37,210 nucleotides of DNA from Planctomycetota bacterium (GCA_003670915.1 QWQH01000130.1:1-37210); one strand, 5' to 3'. Counted from the first letter of the stretch, positions 1 to 9,703 are shown. A program made the numbers and translations. The notes: a model not told the origin generated them from the letters alone.

Positions 1-360
1 ATGTTCATCGCTGGTCAGGTCGCTTTTTTAGCGTTTGCAGCGGAGGATCCGCTCCGCCGATATTTCATCGCCAGCGCCGCGGTGCTCGGCTTCCTCACGC
101 ATCTTGTGCTGGACGAAATATGGAGTGTGAATATGGGTATGTTCGGTCCTAAGTATAAGAAATCGTTTGGCACGGCGATGAAATTTCACGGTCAGGAACT
201 CTGGCCCAACCTGCTGACCTATGCGCTGGCCGTCATCCTAGGCTTGCTGGCCGCCGGCGACGCTGCATGGACCGAACGCATGCACTCCATGCGTCAGCAG
301 ATGGAGCAAGCGGCTCGCTCGGTGCCGCCGATGCAGGCACCCTGGAACTACCGCCGTTAG
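1..360 (+). CDS. C-terminal part of a membrane protein resembling DUF457/YdjM-type 'metal-dependent hydrolase' (5' end probably outside window)
   Basis: ORF open from base 1; hydrophobic segments with THLVLDEIWSV...KFHG pattern typical of this family; stop at 358-360. Confidence 0.6.
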   Translation: MFIAGQVAFLAFAAEDPLRRYFIASAAVLGFLTHLVLDEIWSVNMGMFGPKYKKSFGTAMKFHGQELWPNLLTYALAVILGLLAAGDAAWTERMHSMRQQMEQAARSVPPMQAPWNYRR

Positions 361-553
361 ATTCGCGCACCGACGAAGCGCAGGGACGGCCCCTCGCCTA
401 CGGCTCCTATTTTTTCCATAGCTGTCACTTCAGCTATCTAAGAACCGCTCTAGGTGGCAACCCGCGGCGTGCCCCTTGCCTCAGCCCGCAGGCTGCGTGA
501 TCATGGTCAGCGTGGCGGTTTTCCGTCACGTTCACCACAGGTACGTTATCCAC

Positions 554-1453
554 ATGCTCTTCGCAGCGACCATTTCCGGTGGGCCAGCCCTTGGGAGTTT
601 GGTTTTCTATCTTCTGCTGATCTCCGGTGCAGCCTACGCAGGTGGGTCGTCGGTGGCATTTCTCTCGCTGGGGCACCGACGGATGCAGGTGCTTTTATCG
701 CTCACAGGCGGTGTCATGCTCGGAGTGGGTCTGCTCCACCTCTTGCCACACGCCTACTTCGAGTTAGGCCGACAGATCGACACCACAATGATCTGGGTTT
801 TGGCGGGATTTTTTCTGATGTTTTTACTTGAACGTGCGTTTCACGGCCACGCCCACCACTCGGCCGACGGCAGCCACTCAGGCCATGCACACGATCATTC
901 GCACGATCATGCGCACGCTGGGCCACGCCAACCGCTCGTTCAGCCATGGGCGTGGTGCGGTGCATTTGCCGGATTGGCGCTTCACAGTTTGGCCGATGGC
1001 GCGGCGTTGGCAGCTTCGGTGGGGGCTGATGCCGAGCACGGGGGCGGTTGGCTGGCCGGATTCGCTACGTTTTTGGCCGTAGTGCTTCACAAGCCGTTTG
1101 ATTCCGGCATCATCGCCACGCTGATGATTAATTCCGGCGCATCGTCGGGCAGTCGTTGGTGGGTCAACGCAGTGTATGCGATGGTTGTGCCACTGGGGGC
1201 CATCCTCTTCCTAGGAAGTCTGCGGCTCTTTGGTGGCGATCATGGCGGCGTTTTAGGGGTAGCGTTGGCGTTGGCGGCAGGCGCGTTTCTCTGCATCGCG
1301 GCTGCCGATCTTCTACCGGAGGTGGAGTTTCACAGCCACGACCGCCTGCTCCTCACTGCGACACTTGCCCTCGGTATCGCTATCGCGTGGGGTATCACGG
1401 TCATCGAACGATCATCTCATGCGCATGCCGCCCACGCGGATCACGCCCACTAA
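554..1453 (+). CDS. ZIP-family divalent metal transporter
   Basis: Multiple TM segments, His-rich loop HGHAHHSADGSHSGHAHDHSHDHAH, HSLADGAALAAS and HKPFDSG motifs, HAHAAHADHAH tail; start chosen at internal ATG (ORF opens at 476). Confidence 0.88.
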   Translation: MLFAATISGGPALGSLVFYLLLISGAAYAGGSSVAFLSLGHRRMQVLLSLTGGVMLGVGLLHLLPHAYFELGRQIDTTMIWVLAGFFLMFLLERAFHGHAHHSADGSHSGHAHDHSHDHAHAGPRQPLVQPWAWCGAFAGLALHSLADGAALAASVGADAEHGGGWLAGFATFLAVVLHKPFDSGIIATLMINSGASSGSRWWVNAVYAMVVPLGAILFLGSLRLFGGDHGGVLGVALALAAGAFLCIAAADLLPEVEFHSHDRLLLTATLALGIAIAWGITVIERSSHAHAAHADHAH

Positions 1454-1459
1454 ACGGGA

Positions 1460-2035
1460 TTATTTTTTCACAGTCTCTTGAGGCGGCTTTTCCACGTCGA
1501 GTCCCTTGGCCTCACGCACCGTTCGCACTTCGGCCAGCACGTCTTCAATGAGGCCGTGCTGGCGGCGAATGATTGCCACTTGTCTTTGAAAGCACCACGC
1601 AATCAGAGCCACGATGGCAATGCCGCCAACCAAATGGAAGGTGACCCAGTCCTGCGTGCCTAGCCGCCCCGATGACGGATCCGCAGCACCGCCGAGCGCC
1701 ACGATTGCAAGCACTCCGAGGATGCCGATCAAAGCAAAGGGGAAAGCCTCTCGTTTGAATCGTTTACTACGATCGATGGAGGATGGGTCCAGAGAGTAGG
1801 CCTCCACCACCTCCCGGCACCACCGCGCGGTGCCAATGAAATACGTAACGGCCATGCTGTTGACCAAGACGATAACCAGCGCCGAGAGCACGCCCGAGAG
1901 CCTATGCACGGTGCCCCAACGCAAGATCTCGGGAGACCTCTGGCCATGGAGGTCGCCCAGCCAAAGCCCGAGTCCGGCCGTTGCCACGAGTAACGCCACG
2001 GCGAACACCGCTACACGAGAAAAAACACGTTCCAT
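1460..2035 (-). CDS. Small hypothetical integral membrane protein
   Basis: ORF with about 4 hydrophobic segments; start placed at MERVFSRVAVF (ORF opens at 2068). Confidence 0.6.
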   Translation of the reverse strand: MERVFSRVAVFAVALLVATAGLGLWLGDLHGQRSPEILRWGTVHRLSGVLSALVIVLVNSMAVTYFIGTARWCREVVEAYSLDPSSIDRSKRFKREAFPFALIGILGVLAIVALGGAADPSSGRLGTQDWVTFHLVGGIAIVALIAWCFQRQVAIIRRQHGLIEDVLAEVRTVREAKGLDVEKPPQETVKK

Positions 2036-2183
2036 GGTTCCTGCCATTCTCCGGTCCGCGCGACGCAATCAAATCAAAATGCCCGCTGCAGGGTGCAACG
2101 CACGGCCATCCGTTATAGGCTGATTGATGGCCCCGAGACTATTCCTGTCATTTTAGACAAACCCACTCCAAGACGCTTCACCG

Positions 2184-3299
2184 ATGCCTCACGCAGTTGT
2201 TCCCGCCGCATCTTCCGCGATCCATTCGCCCATCCGCCCCGTGCTGGCGATCACCTGCGGCGACCCAGCTGGCGTTGGGCCGGAGGTGGTGCTGGCTGCG
2301 TGGGCCGCCACGAACGTCCACTCGCGTGCCAAGCTACGCGTGGTTGCCGATGCCGATATGCTCGCGACTGTGCTGGCTGGTGTGCCTGGATTGCCAGCAG
2401 TGGATGTGGTGCCAGTCCAGCCCGATGATCCGCGGCCTTCGGCCCCCAACGCAGTGTTGGTGATTGCGCCCGATCGCCTCATCGGGCCGGTGCCTCGTGG
2501 AGCGATCAGTGCGGCCGGTGGCGAAAGCGCAGTCGCTGCTCTTGAGGCTGCGTATGCTCTGACATGCCGTGGGCTCGCGCACGCAATTGTGACAGGGCCG
2601 CTCCACAAATCGGCGTTGCACATGGCGGGGCACACGGTGCCTGGCCACACCGAGTGGCTCGCGAGAGCTTGTGGCCTGCCCGACAGTGCCGCTTCGATGA
2701 TGCTGTGGCTACCGCCACACCCTGCGCACCTCGTTCAGGCGGCTCATCTGGCTCAGGGAGAGAACCAGGGTGCCATCACCACGCACGGCTTGGGCGTTGT
2801 GCATGCCACATTGCACGAATCGCTGCCGCATGCCCTGGCACGCCTTTCAGTTGATGGCATTGTGCAGGCTGGTTTACGGCTGGCTGCGGTCTTGACTGCG
2901 ATTCTGAACCGTCAGCCGCGGATGGCCGTGGCCGCGCTCAACCCACACGGAGGAGAATCCGGCCTCTTTGGTGACGAGGAGGCCCGCATCATCGCTCCGG
3001 CCGTCGAGCAGTTGATGCTGGCTGGCCTCGACGTGCATGGCCCCATTCCTGCCGACACGCTCTTTGTGCGAGCCAGCCGCGGCGGCTTCGATGGGATTGT
3101 AGCGCAGTACCACGATCAGGGGCATATTCCAATCAAGCTACTCGGCATGCATCGTGCGGTGAATATCACGCTGGGGCTCCCACTGGTGCGAACCAGCGTG
3201 GCCCACGGCACGGCGTTTGACATCGTTGGCACAGGCTCGGCGGATCCCGCAAGCATGCTTGCGGCCATCGAGGTGGCGTTGGATCTCGTCAATGACTGA
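2184..3299 (+). CDS. pdxA: 4-hydroxythreonine-4-phosphate dehydrogenase
   Basis: Motifs ITCGDPAGVGPEV, VTGPLHKSALHMAGHTVPGHTEWLA, ALNPHGGESGLFGDEE, YHDQGHIPIKLLGMHRAVNITLGLPLVRTSVAHGTAFDI. Confidence 0.96.
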   Translation: MPHAVVPAASSAIHSPIRPVLAITCGDPAGVGPEVVLAAWAATNVHSRAKLRVVADADMLATVLAGVPGLPAVDVVPVQPDDPRPSAPNAVLVIAPDRLIGPVPRGAISAAGGESAVAALEAAYALTCRGLAHAIVTGPLHKSALHMAGHTVPGHTEWLARACGLPDSAASMMLWLPPHPAHLVQAAHLAQGENQGAITTHGLGVVHATLHESLPHALARLSVDGIVQAGLRLAAVLTAILNRQPRMAVAALNPHGGESGLFGDEEARIIAPAVEQLMLAGLDVHGPIPADTLFVRASRGGFDGIVAQYHDQGHIPIKLLGMHRAVNITLGLPLVRTSVAHGTAFDIVGTGSADPASMLAAIEVALDLVND

Positions 3300-3305
3300 A
3301 GTTCC

Positions 3306-4454
3306 TTACGGTCGCAGCGGTGGCAGGCCATTCACAAAGGCATCAGAGGTGTCCATGAGCCCCTCGGTGGCTGGCTTGTACACAAAAGCGCTGGCATCCA
3401 CCGGGTCGCCGATCCGCACATCGTAGAGTTCCAAGACCGCCACCACCTCCAATGCAGAGGCTGCGACAGGCCGGGGGCCTGGGATGGCTAACCACTCAAT
3501 CCTGCACGGGAAAAGCGCACGCTTGTCTATCGACAACCGCACGCTCCACGGCATGCCTTCGGGGAGTTGGGCAGCCGTGATCCCTGCGTCGCTGCGGATC
3601 GCCTCAGCCTGCGCAGGCAGGATGGCTGCAAGGCGATCGCGATTCCAATCGCCGTCGATCGTCCACGCCGGCACGTCGTCGATGGCAGCGGATGCAACCG
3701 ACACAAACCGAAACCATTCCCGAACCAGTGCCAGCGATCTCTGGACGCCACCCAAATACGCCGAGACGGCGTCGCGTTCAGCCACGTTGAGCTTTTCAAG
3801 CCGCTCGCGCACGCGACGCATATCGACCCGCTCCACCTGCGCAGGATGCGAGCCGAACTTGCGGTAGGTCCAGAAGAAAAGCCCGTCGCACAGTTCGAGC
3901 AGTTCAAATTCCTCTGATTCAGAGTTGAGCAGCGATTCAAATCGAAACCGTTGCTCGTCGCCAAGACCAGATTGAACGTAGCGGCCGCCTCCCTTAAGCA
4001 CCGTGTTGCCTACTCTTGCCAACTGCCGCACTCGCGCGGAAATCGTTTCCGAACGCGCTAGTCCGGCGAGCGCGGCTGCCACGATGCGTTCGGCCCGTCC
4101 CCCCTGCTCTGCCGCGTCGGCCGGGGAGAGTGGGAGGGACTTAGGGCTATCAACTGCCGTTGCCGGACTGGTTACCGCTGCCGGACCAAGGGCAGTTGCT
4201 GGTAGAGGTGGGCTGCGTTGGTACACGCTGCCGTTCAAGCCTGTTTGGGCAGGCACTTCTTCTGCCTTGGCTGCAGAGAGCCTTTCGCCAACACACCCTC
4301 CGAGGAGCGAGGACCAAAGCACCAGAGCAGCCACTGCCCACAGGCGTCGGCGCAATCGAGGGAGTTTGGGGGACTGGCTGTTCGTCACGGTCAGATCGAC
4401 TTTGAGGATTTTGCCAAAGAAAGAGGTGGTGAGGCGTCGAAGATTGATGGGCAT
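3306..4454 (-). CDS. Hypothetical exported lipoprotein-like protein; possible LolA-like fold
   Basis: Start set at MPINLRRLTTSFFGK; hydrophobic leader AVAALVLWSSLLGGC (lipobox-like) then GGGRYVQSGLGDEQRFRFESLL...ELCDGLFFWTYRKFG. LolA-like fold is inference only. Confidence 0.6.
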   Translation of the reverse strand: MPINLRRLTTSFFGKILKVDLTVTNSQSPKLPRLRRRLWAVAALVLWSSLLGGCVGERLSAAKAEEVPAQTGLNGSVYQRSPPLPATALGPAAVTSPATAVDSPKSLPLSPADAAEQGGRAERIVAAALAGLARSETISARVRQLARVGNTVLKGGGRYVQSGLGDEQRFRFESLLNSESEEFELLELCDGLFFWTYRKFGSHPAQVERVDMRRVRERLEKLNVAERDAVSAYLGGVQRSLALVREWFRFVSVASAAIDDVPAWTIDGDWNRDRLAAILPAQAEAIRSDAGITAAQLPEGMPWSVRLSIDKRALFPCRIEWLAIPGPRPVAASALEVVAVLELYDVRIGDPVDASAFVYKPATEGLMDTSDAFVNGLPPLRP

Positions 4455-4626
4455 GAATACGGTGCCCCGGTTTCGCACGGCTGAAAACAGTCTACGGAAT
4501 CGCGGCCAACAGGCCCTATGGCAGATACGGCACAGAATCGCCGTGCCAGAGGTCAGGTTGTAAGTCAGAGATGAAAAAATAGTCCAAAAAACTACGGCAA
4601 GCCCCTTGGGCTTCGGAGGTGATGCG

Positions 4627-5847
4627 ATGGGAAGACGATACGTGCATGGATTCATTGGCGTTTCGCTGGCGGCAACGTTCGCAGGCTGCCATATTCCCGC
4701 AAACTCCCCGCTCACTGGGCTCGCCCAGATTCGGCCCGTTGCCACGCCGCACACCAACGTGTTGCCTCCAGCAGCGATGCTCCAACATCCGGGCCCAGGT
4801 GTTGAAGGGCCAGGACCTGGTGTGATCGTACCTGCTTCGTACGAGGCGGCGTTGGAGGCCGCAGGGGCAGCGGTCGGCGGAATGGTGGGTGGCCCCATGG
4901 CACCGAGTTCGCAGATTGGATTTATCGGCCCCGACGGCATGCAGGTGCGCTGGGACATTTCAGCAGCAGGTGGATTTGATTCGATGCCGTTGGTCACTCC
5001 AGGGCGTTACGACTTTTCGCAGGGGGCGATCTATCGCCTCAAGCTCACCGATATTCCAGGACACGAAGGCACCGAACTCTACCCGACGCTTGAAGTCGGC
5101 CCGGTCACGCCACGCACCGATGCCTTTCTGGCTCACAATGCGATCCCATTTCAACTCACCGACGAAGATCTAGACCAGGTCACCACCGGTAACTTTGTCA
5201 CGAAGGTTGTCTATCTGCCGGATGCCGACTATCAGGAGTTGGCCGTCGCTGGCGTTGAAACGCTCGTCAGCACGCGACTGGATCCAGGCGTGGATCCCGT
5301 AGTCGAGGCAGATCGCCGCGGCTCGATCCTAGCCATCATTCGAATTGGCAACAAGGATCTTGAGTCGGCCGGTGCCGGCCTCGCGCTGGCTGGCAGTCAG
5401 GGTGGCGACGGTAGTGTGCCGATTGGCGTGGCCGCACCGCTGGGCATGCCGTGCCAAGGTGACCCCTCACAACTTCCGCCGGCCTTCTTAGCTGGTGTTA
5501 CAGCACCTCAATACGGGATGCCGATCACAGGCACCCCAATCGGTCTGCCAGGCCCACCACATATCCCGCTGGGTGTTCCGGCCGGCCTGCGGAAGCACAC
5601 GATCACCAACCACACCAAGACGCACATCCCGGGCCCGACCCGCGAGCTCAAACTGCACGTGCAGCAGCAACCAGGCCTCAGCTATCCCAAGCCAGCCCAC
5701 CGCGCCTACATCGCAGAGCGGGCCAGTGTGCCGCACATTCACTTGAAGCAACCGCACGAGGACAAGACGCACTGTGTCAACAACGGTGGCCCGGATCCTG
5801 ATGCAGCCGGCCTCTGTCCGCCCGAGCCGGGAGACTATCTGGAGTGA
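4627..5847 (+). CDS. Hypothetical exported lipoprotein, paralog of next gene
   Basis: Shine-Dalgarno GGAGG 7 nt before ATG 4627; leader with lipobox-like AATFAGC; shared module YRLKLTDIPGHEGTELYPTLEV with the 5844-6656 ORF. Confidence 0.75.
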   Translation: MGRRYVHGFIGVSLAATFAGCHIPANSPLTGLAQIRPVATPHTNVLPPAAMLQHPGPGVEGPGPGVIVPASYEAALEAAGAAVGGMVGGPMAPSSQIGFIGPDGMQVRWDISAAGGFDSMPLVTPGRYDFSQGAIYRLKLTDIPGHEGTELYPTLEVGPVTPRTDAFLAHNAIPFQLTDEDLDQVTTGNFVTKVVYLPDADYQELAVAGVETLVSTRLDPGVDPVVEADRRGSILAIIRIGNKDLESAGAGLALAGSQGGDGSVPIGVAAPLGMPCQGDPSQLPPAFLAGVTAPQYGMPITGTPIGLPGPPHIPLGVPAGLRKHTITNHTKTHIPGPTRELKLHVQQQPGLSYPKPAHRAYIAERASVPHIHLKQPHEDKTHCVNNGGPDPDAAGLCPPEPGDYLE

Positions 5848-6656
5848 TGCTCGGCCAACAGACTTTCGTCAGCGAAACCACACGAACGATACGAAACAAA
5901 CAAATACCAACAATTATGAATGCCTTCCGCATAACCGGCTGCATGACCGGCCCGCGAGCGCGAAGGGATTCATCGCGGAGAACGATTCAACACATCATCC
6001 GGACAGGGACCGTGCTACGGGTTGCGACCAGGGTGCTGGCGACCGCCGTTTTCGCCTTGGCAACTTCGATGGGCTTTGCCCGCGAGGCTGTCGAGCCGAA
6101 TGCGGTGGATTCATTCGCCAGCGTCACACCACTGGGAGCGATTGGCGCCCTGCAGCGCCCGCGGCCCGGTTCCTGTCCGGATGATGTGCTCACAGGCTGG
6201 ATTCAGCCGGTCGATATCCGAGGCCCTGCCGGTATGGAGATTGCGATCGAAACGGCCGAAGGCTGGTCGCCGTTGCGGCGGGCACCGTTGCGAATAGGGC
6301 TTGTCGTGGGGCGGGCCTATCGGCTGCGGATTGGCGGCATCGCGGGGCATGAGGGCAGAGAACTTTTTCCCTCAGTGCGGGTGCTGGCAAAACTGGCCGC
6401 ACCGCCCGGCATGGCATGGCGTTTTCCCGTCGAGATTGTGATCGACGAAAGCGATCTAACGGCTGCTCTTGTCGGCTCGCATGTGCGGCGCATCGTCTAT
6501 GCTTCTTGCGAATCAGACAGACCCGATGTGCTGGCATCAAACTGGTTTGATGTGCGGCCTGGCGACGACTGTCTGGATGTGGCCTCGACGCTTGGCGATC
6601 CTGTAGCGGAATTCATCGTGGGCAACCGCACGCCATCTCCGGGGAGCGTGCCATGA
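5844..6656 (+). CDS. Hypothetical exported protein, paralog of upstream gene
   Basis: Module YRLRIGGIAGHEGRELFPSVRV; start overlaps previous stop (GTGATG at 5844-5849), though a start at 5917 (MNAFRITG) is also possible; hydrophobic leader ATAVFALATSMGFA. Confidence 0.7.
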   Translation: MMLGQQTFVSETTRTIRNKQIPTIMNAFRITGCMTGPRARRDSSRRTIQHIIRTGTVLRVATRVLATAVFALATSMGFAREAVEPNAVDSFASVTPLGAIGALQRPRPGSCPDDVLTGWIQPVDIRGPAGMEIAIETAEGWSPLRRAPLRIGLVVGRAYRLRIGGIAGHEGRELFPSVRVLAKLAAPPGMAWRFPVEIVIDESDLTAALVGSHVRRIVYASCESDRPDVLASNWFDVRPGDDCLDVASTLGDPVAEFIVGNRTPSPGSVP

Positions 6657-8080
6657 TGGGCCTTCGCAAGTGTCGCGCACCCAACGGCCGAGCCATACGC
6701 TGGCTGCGGATCGCTGCGATCGCCGTCAGTTCGATTATTTTGGCATCCTGCCGGGCCGTCACAGTGCCACCCATTCCGTCGCTGGCAGTGCTCTTTGAGA
6801 GTTCGAGCGTGGACGCCCCTCTTTCCGACCACACAGTTGCGCAGTTGGACCCTGAGGTCCAGCCATCAGGACATGTTCACCCGTCAGAAGAGATTCAGGC
6901 AAGCATTCCAGATCAGCAAAGCAGGCAGCCAGACGGCCGCCAGATTCAGCAGGCAGGTCTCGAGGTCCCCTGCCCTCCCCTTCCCCGCCTGGCCAAACAT
7001 CCGTGTCTAGGCGGCAGTTGCGGCTCAAGGCAGCAATGCGCACAAGTGCGTCAAAGCGGGGCCTGCGGCACTGTTGCTTGTTCGCCCGTGGCGTGTATCC
7101 CCGGAGCCGCAGTTCCGATGGTTGGCCCCTACGTTGTGTGCGACGGTGGCGACGCGTACGCCCCTGCTCGGCCGGCAGGACGCTTTGGTATCCAAAATGT
7201 GACTGCCGGAGACACCGTCGCACGGTATCGGCCGGTTTCTGTCGGCTCCACAGAGAGCGATCCGGACGAGAGACAACACGCGGACGAGCATGACGCAGAG
7301 GGAGTCTGCCTCACCGTTTCCAATTGTGCCTGCGTGTATGCGCCGCGTTTTGCGTCTGTGCGGGAAGTCAGCCGTCCGTCGGAAGAGGCGTCGCCGATCG
7401 GACCCAAGGGGCTCACCCTGGATACGTTGGCCGGGGCTCAGGTGAAGAGGCAGCCAGTGTGGGGCAGCACACAACGCATCGCCCTTGTTGCCGCCCGTCG
7501 GGCTGAACCCAGTCTGGCAGTCGAGGAACGTATGCCTGCGTTGGCCGTCGATCAAAATAACGTACCCTCCGAATCCGACGGGGTTGAGGGCCCGGCAGCT
7601 CGCGTGGCAGACGATCAGCCGATGGTGGCAGAGCGGGTCGATCGGCCACGCATCCACGTTGGATTCGATGTGCCGTTTGCATGGACGTGCGTTACCGGTG
7701 CCCAGGTCATGGTGATGGGGCAGGCTGCAGAGGTCATCGCGGCCGACCGGGGCACCGCCACGCTTCGGCTGGAGGAGCCGGGCCGCTGCGAACTCACGCT
7801 CTGTAAGCGGGCAGGCAGCGACACGGCGAGAGTTGGCGAGGAGCTCGACTTCACGATTTTCCTGCTCAACTCAGGCGACCGCCCGCTCCAAGACGTCGTG
7901 CTGGTCGATGCAATCCCCACACGCCTGCAACTCATACCAAAGAGCGTAGTCTCAAATCTGCCGGCGGATATTTCGACCGCCACGGGCGACGACGGCTCTG
8001 TCGTGCTCACATGGCGGCTCCAGAAAACCCTCCAGCCTGGCGAGGGTGGGTTTGTGCGATTTCGCACAGTGGTCCACTGA
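6653..8080 (+). CDS. Cys-rich lipoprotein with C-terminal DUF11-like (conserved repeat) domain
   Basis: ATGA overlap with previous stop; SSIILASC lipobox; C-terminal CELTLCKRAGSDTARVGEELDFTIFLLNSGDRPLQDVVLVDAIPTRLQLIPKSV...LTWRLQKTLQPGEGGFVRFRTVV typical of DUF11. Confidence 0.8.
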   Translation: MMGLRKCRAPNGRAIRWLRIAAIAVSSIILASCRAVTVPPIPSLAVLFESSSVDAPLSDHTVAQLDPEVQPSGHVHPSEEIQASIPDQQSRQPDGRQIQQAGLEVPCPPLPRLAKHPCLGGSCGSRQQCAQVRQSGACGTVACSPVACIPGAAVPMVGPYVVCDGGDAYAPARPAGRFGIQNVTAGDTVARYRPVSVGSTESDPDERQHADEHDAEGVCLTVSNCACVYAPRFASVREVSRPSEEASPIGPKGLTLDTLAGAQVKRQPVWGSTQRIALVAARRAEPSLAVEERMPALAVDQNNVPSESDGVEGPAARVADDQPMVAERVDRPRIHVGFDVPFAWTCVTGAQVMVMGQAAEVIAADRGTATLRLEEPGRCELTLCKRAGSDTARVGEELDFTIFLLNSGDRPLQDVVLVDAIPTRLQLIPKSVVSNLPADISTATGDDGSVVLTWRLQKTLQPGEGGFVRFRTVVH

Positions 8081-8209
8081 GCCACAAAACACCCAACGCA
8101 ACCCTGTGGAGCGTGCATAAGAGCTAGGCTTTGGCCGCGAAATCCACTCCCACAGGCTTTCACGGCCGGACGGTCTTGCGTGAGAATGCCTAGGCGATTC
8201 CGACTGGCT

Positions 8210-8241
8210 TGCCAGTGCCCAAAATTGGTTGGGCGCTGGCA
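8210..8241. repeat. Strong intergenic hairpin (13-bp stem, 6-nt loop)
   Basis: TGCCAGTGCCCAA-AATTGG-TTGGGCGCTGGCA; complementary along 13 bp with a single G-U pair; no U-tract on either side. Confidence 0.8.
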
Positions 8242-8463
8242 CGGATTCGGGGCAGATTCGGCTCAGATTCGTTCCACGTCTGGTTGGGTAGGGTCAGCGG
8301 TTGCCGAGCCAACCCTATCGCCGCTACTATCTTTGGAACTGATCTCTGGAAATAGAGATTGCACGTAGCTGGTTGCTTCCTAGCTCATGTACGTCATTCA
8401 ACACGATCTTTTTAATCTTTTTATTCACCGCTCGATCCCGAGCTTTTTGTAAGGCATTTATTT

Positions 8464-9699
8464 ATGCTCCGCACATCATGTTCAGCGAGTATTCGCTCGG
8501 CAAACGTTCTGTTCATTCCAACGTTAGCACGAGTATTGCTTCTGGCGATCGGGCTCATGCTTGTGCCCCATAGCCGTGCGATCGCTTTACAGCCGGCCGC
8601 CACGGAGCGTGCCGCCGAGAAAGCCCCTGTTGAGGGAGCGCAGTCCACTTCGTTGCCGAAAGTGCCGCCGCTGCCCAAGGGCACGCCGGAAGAATTAATG
8701 GCGTTTGTAGAAAAACTCAAACAGGTGAATCCGCGGCCATCCTCGCGAGAGGAGATGATGCGTTATCTGGGAGAAGTTGCAAAGGTCCAAGTGCAGGCCG
8801 CCGATCAGATCCTGTCTCAGATCAAGCCATCGGATGATCTGTACGACGATGCCGCCAAGCTCAAGCTGGAAAGCTTGATGATGCTCGGCAGAATGGGCGA
8901 TGAAAAAGCAGCCGCCGACATGGCGACGTTTGCCCAAACGCTGATCAATAGCCCATCGCCAGAACTGGCCAAAGAGGCAAAGCGATTGGTGCTCGTGTCG
9001 GAAGCCCAGCAGATGTTCGCAACGGGCACATTGGATCGTGGCCCAGAATTGGTGCAAAAGACAGCCGCAATACTGGCAGCGGATCCCAACGATCCACAGT
9101 CGGCGGGCCTCGCCATGCAACTGGCAGGCGCGTTGGAACAGATGCCGGGCGGCGAATCCCTCGCCCAGGCCGCCTATAAGGCTTTTGGACCAATTCTGGC
9201 CACAAGCACCAACGAGCGTGTGCGTGCAATGGGCGATAGCTTTGCGGGCACGTTGCGACGGCTGTCGCTGCCAGGCCATCCAATGGAAATTACTGGCACA
9301 CTTTTAAACGGCAAGCCTTTTGACCAGAAGTCGTTGGTCGGCAAAGTGGTGCTGATTGACTTCTGGGCGACGTGGTGCGGCCCGTGCGTAGCCGAGATTC
9401 CAAACGTGCTTCAGCAGTATGAAAAATACCACGACAAAGGGTTTGAGGTCATCGGCATCAGCCTCGATCAAGACCGCGAAGCACTTGAGAAGTTTGTCGC
9501 GGAACAGAAAGTCCCGTGGCCGATCCTCTTTGAGAAGCCGGAGGGAGATGGCTGGCAGCACCCTCTTTCGACGTTCTACGGCATTAGCGGCATCCCAACT
9601 GTGATTCTGATCGGTCGGGACGGCAATGTGATCACGCTCAACGCCCGAGGCGAAAAACTGGGCCAGCAGCTAGATCTCTTGTTTCAAAAGGCGGGTTGA
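8464..9699 (+). CDS. Exported TlpA/ResA-like thioredoxin-fold protein with N-terminal helical domain
   Basis: Signal-peptide-like N-terminus; VLIDFWATWCGPCVAEIPNVLQQYEKYHDKGFEVIGISLD, cis-Pro SGIPTVILIGRDG. Confidence 0.92.
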   Translation: MLRTSCSASIRSANVLFIPTLARVLLLAIGLMLVPHSRAIALQPAATERAAEKAPVEGAQSTSLPKVPPLPKGTPEELMAFVEKLKQVNPRPSSREEMMRYLGEVAKVQVQAADQILSQIKPSDDLYDDAAKLKLESLMMLGRMGDEKAAADMATFAQTLINSPSPELAKEAKRLVLVSEAQQMFATGTLDRGPELVQKTAAILAADPNDPQSAGLAMQLAGALEQMPGGESLAQAAYKAFGPILATSTNERVRAMGDSFAGTLRRLSLPGHPMEITGTLLNGKPFDQKSLVGKVVLIDFWATWCGPCVAEIPNVLQQYEKYHDKGFEVIGISLDQDREALEKFVAEQKVPWPILFEKPEGDGWQHPLSTFYGISGIPTVILIGRDGNVITLNARGEKLGQQLDLLFQKAG

Positions 9700-9703
9700 C
9701 GCG

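Noticed and set aside
856-920. His-rich repeat in the ZIP transporter
   Set aside because: Ordinary metal-binding cytoplasmic loop for ZIP-family proteins, not a novel repeat.
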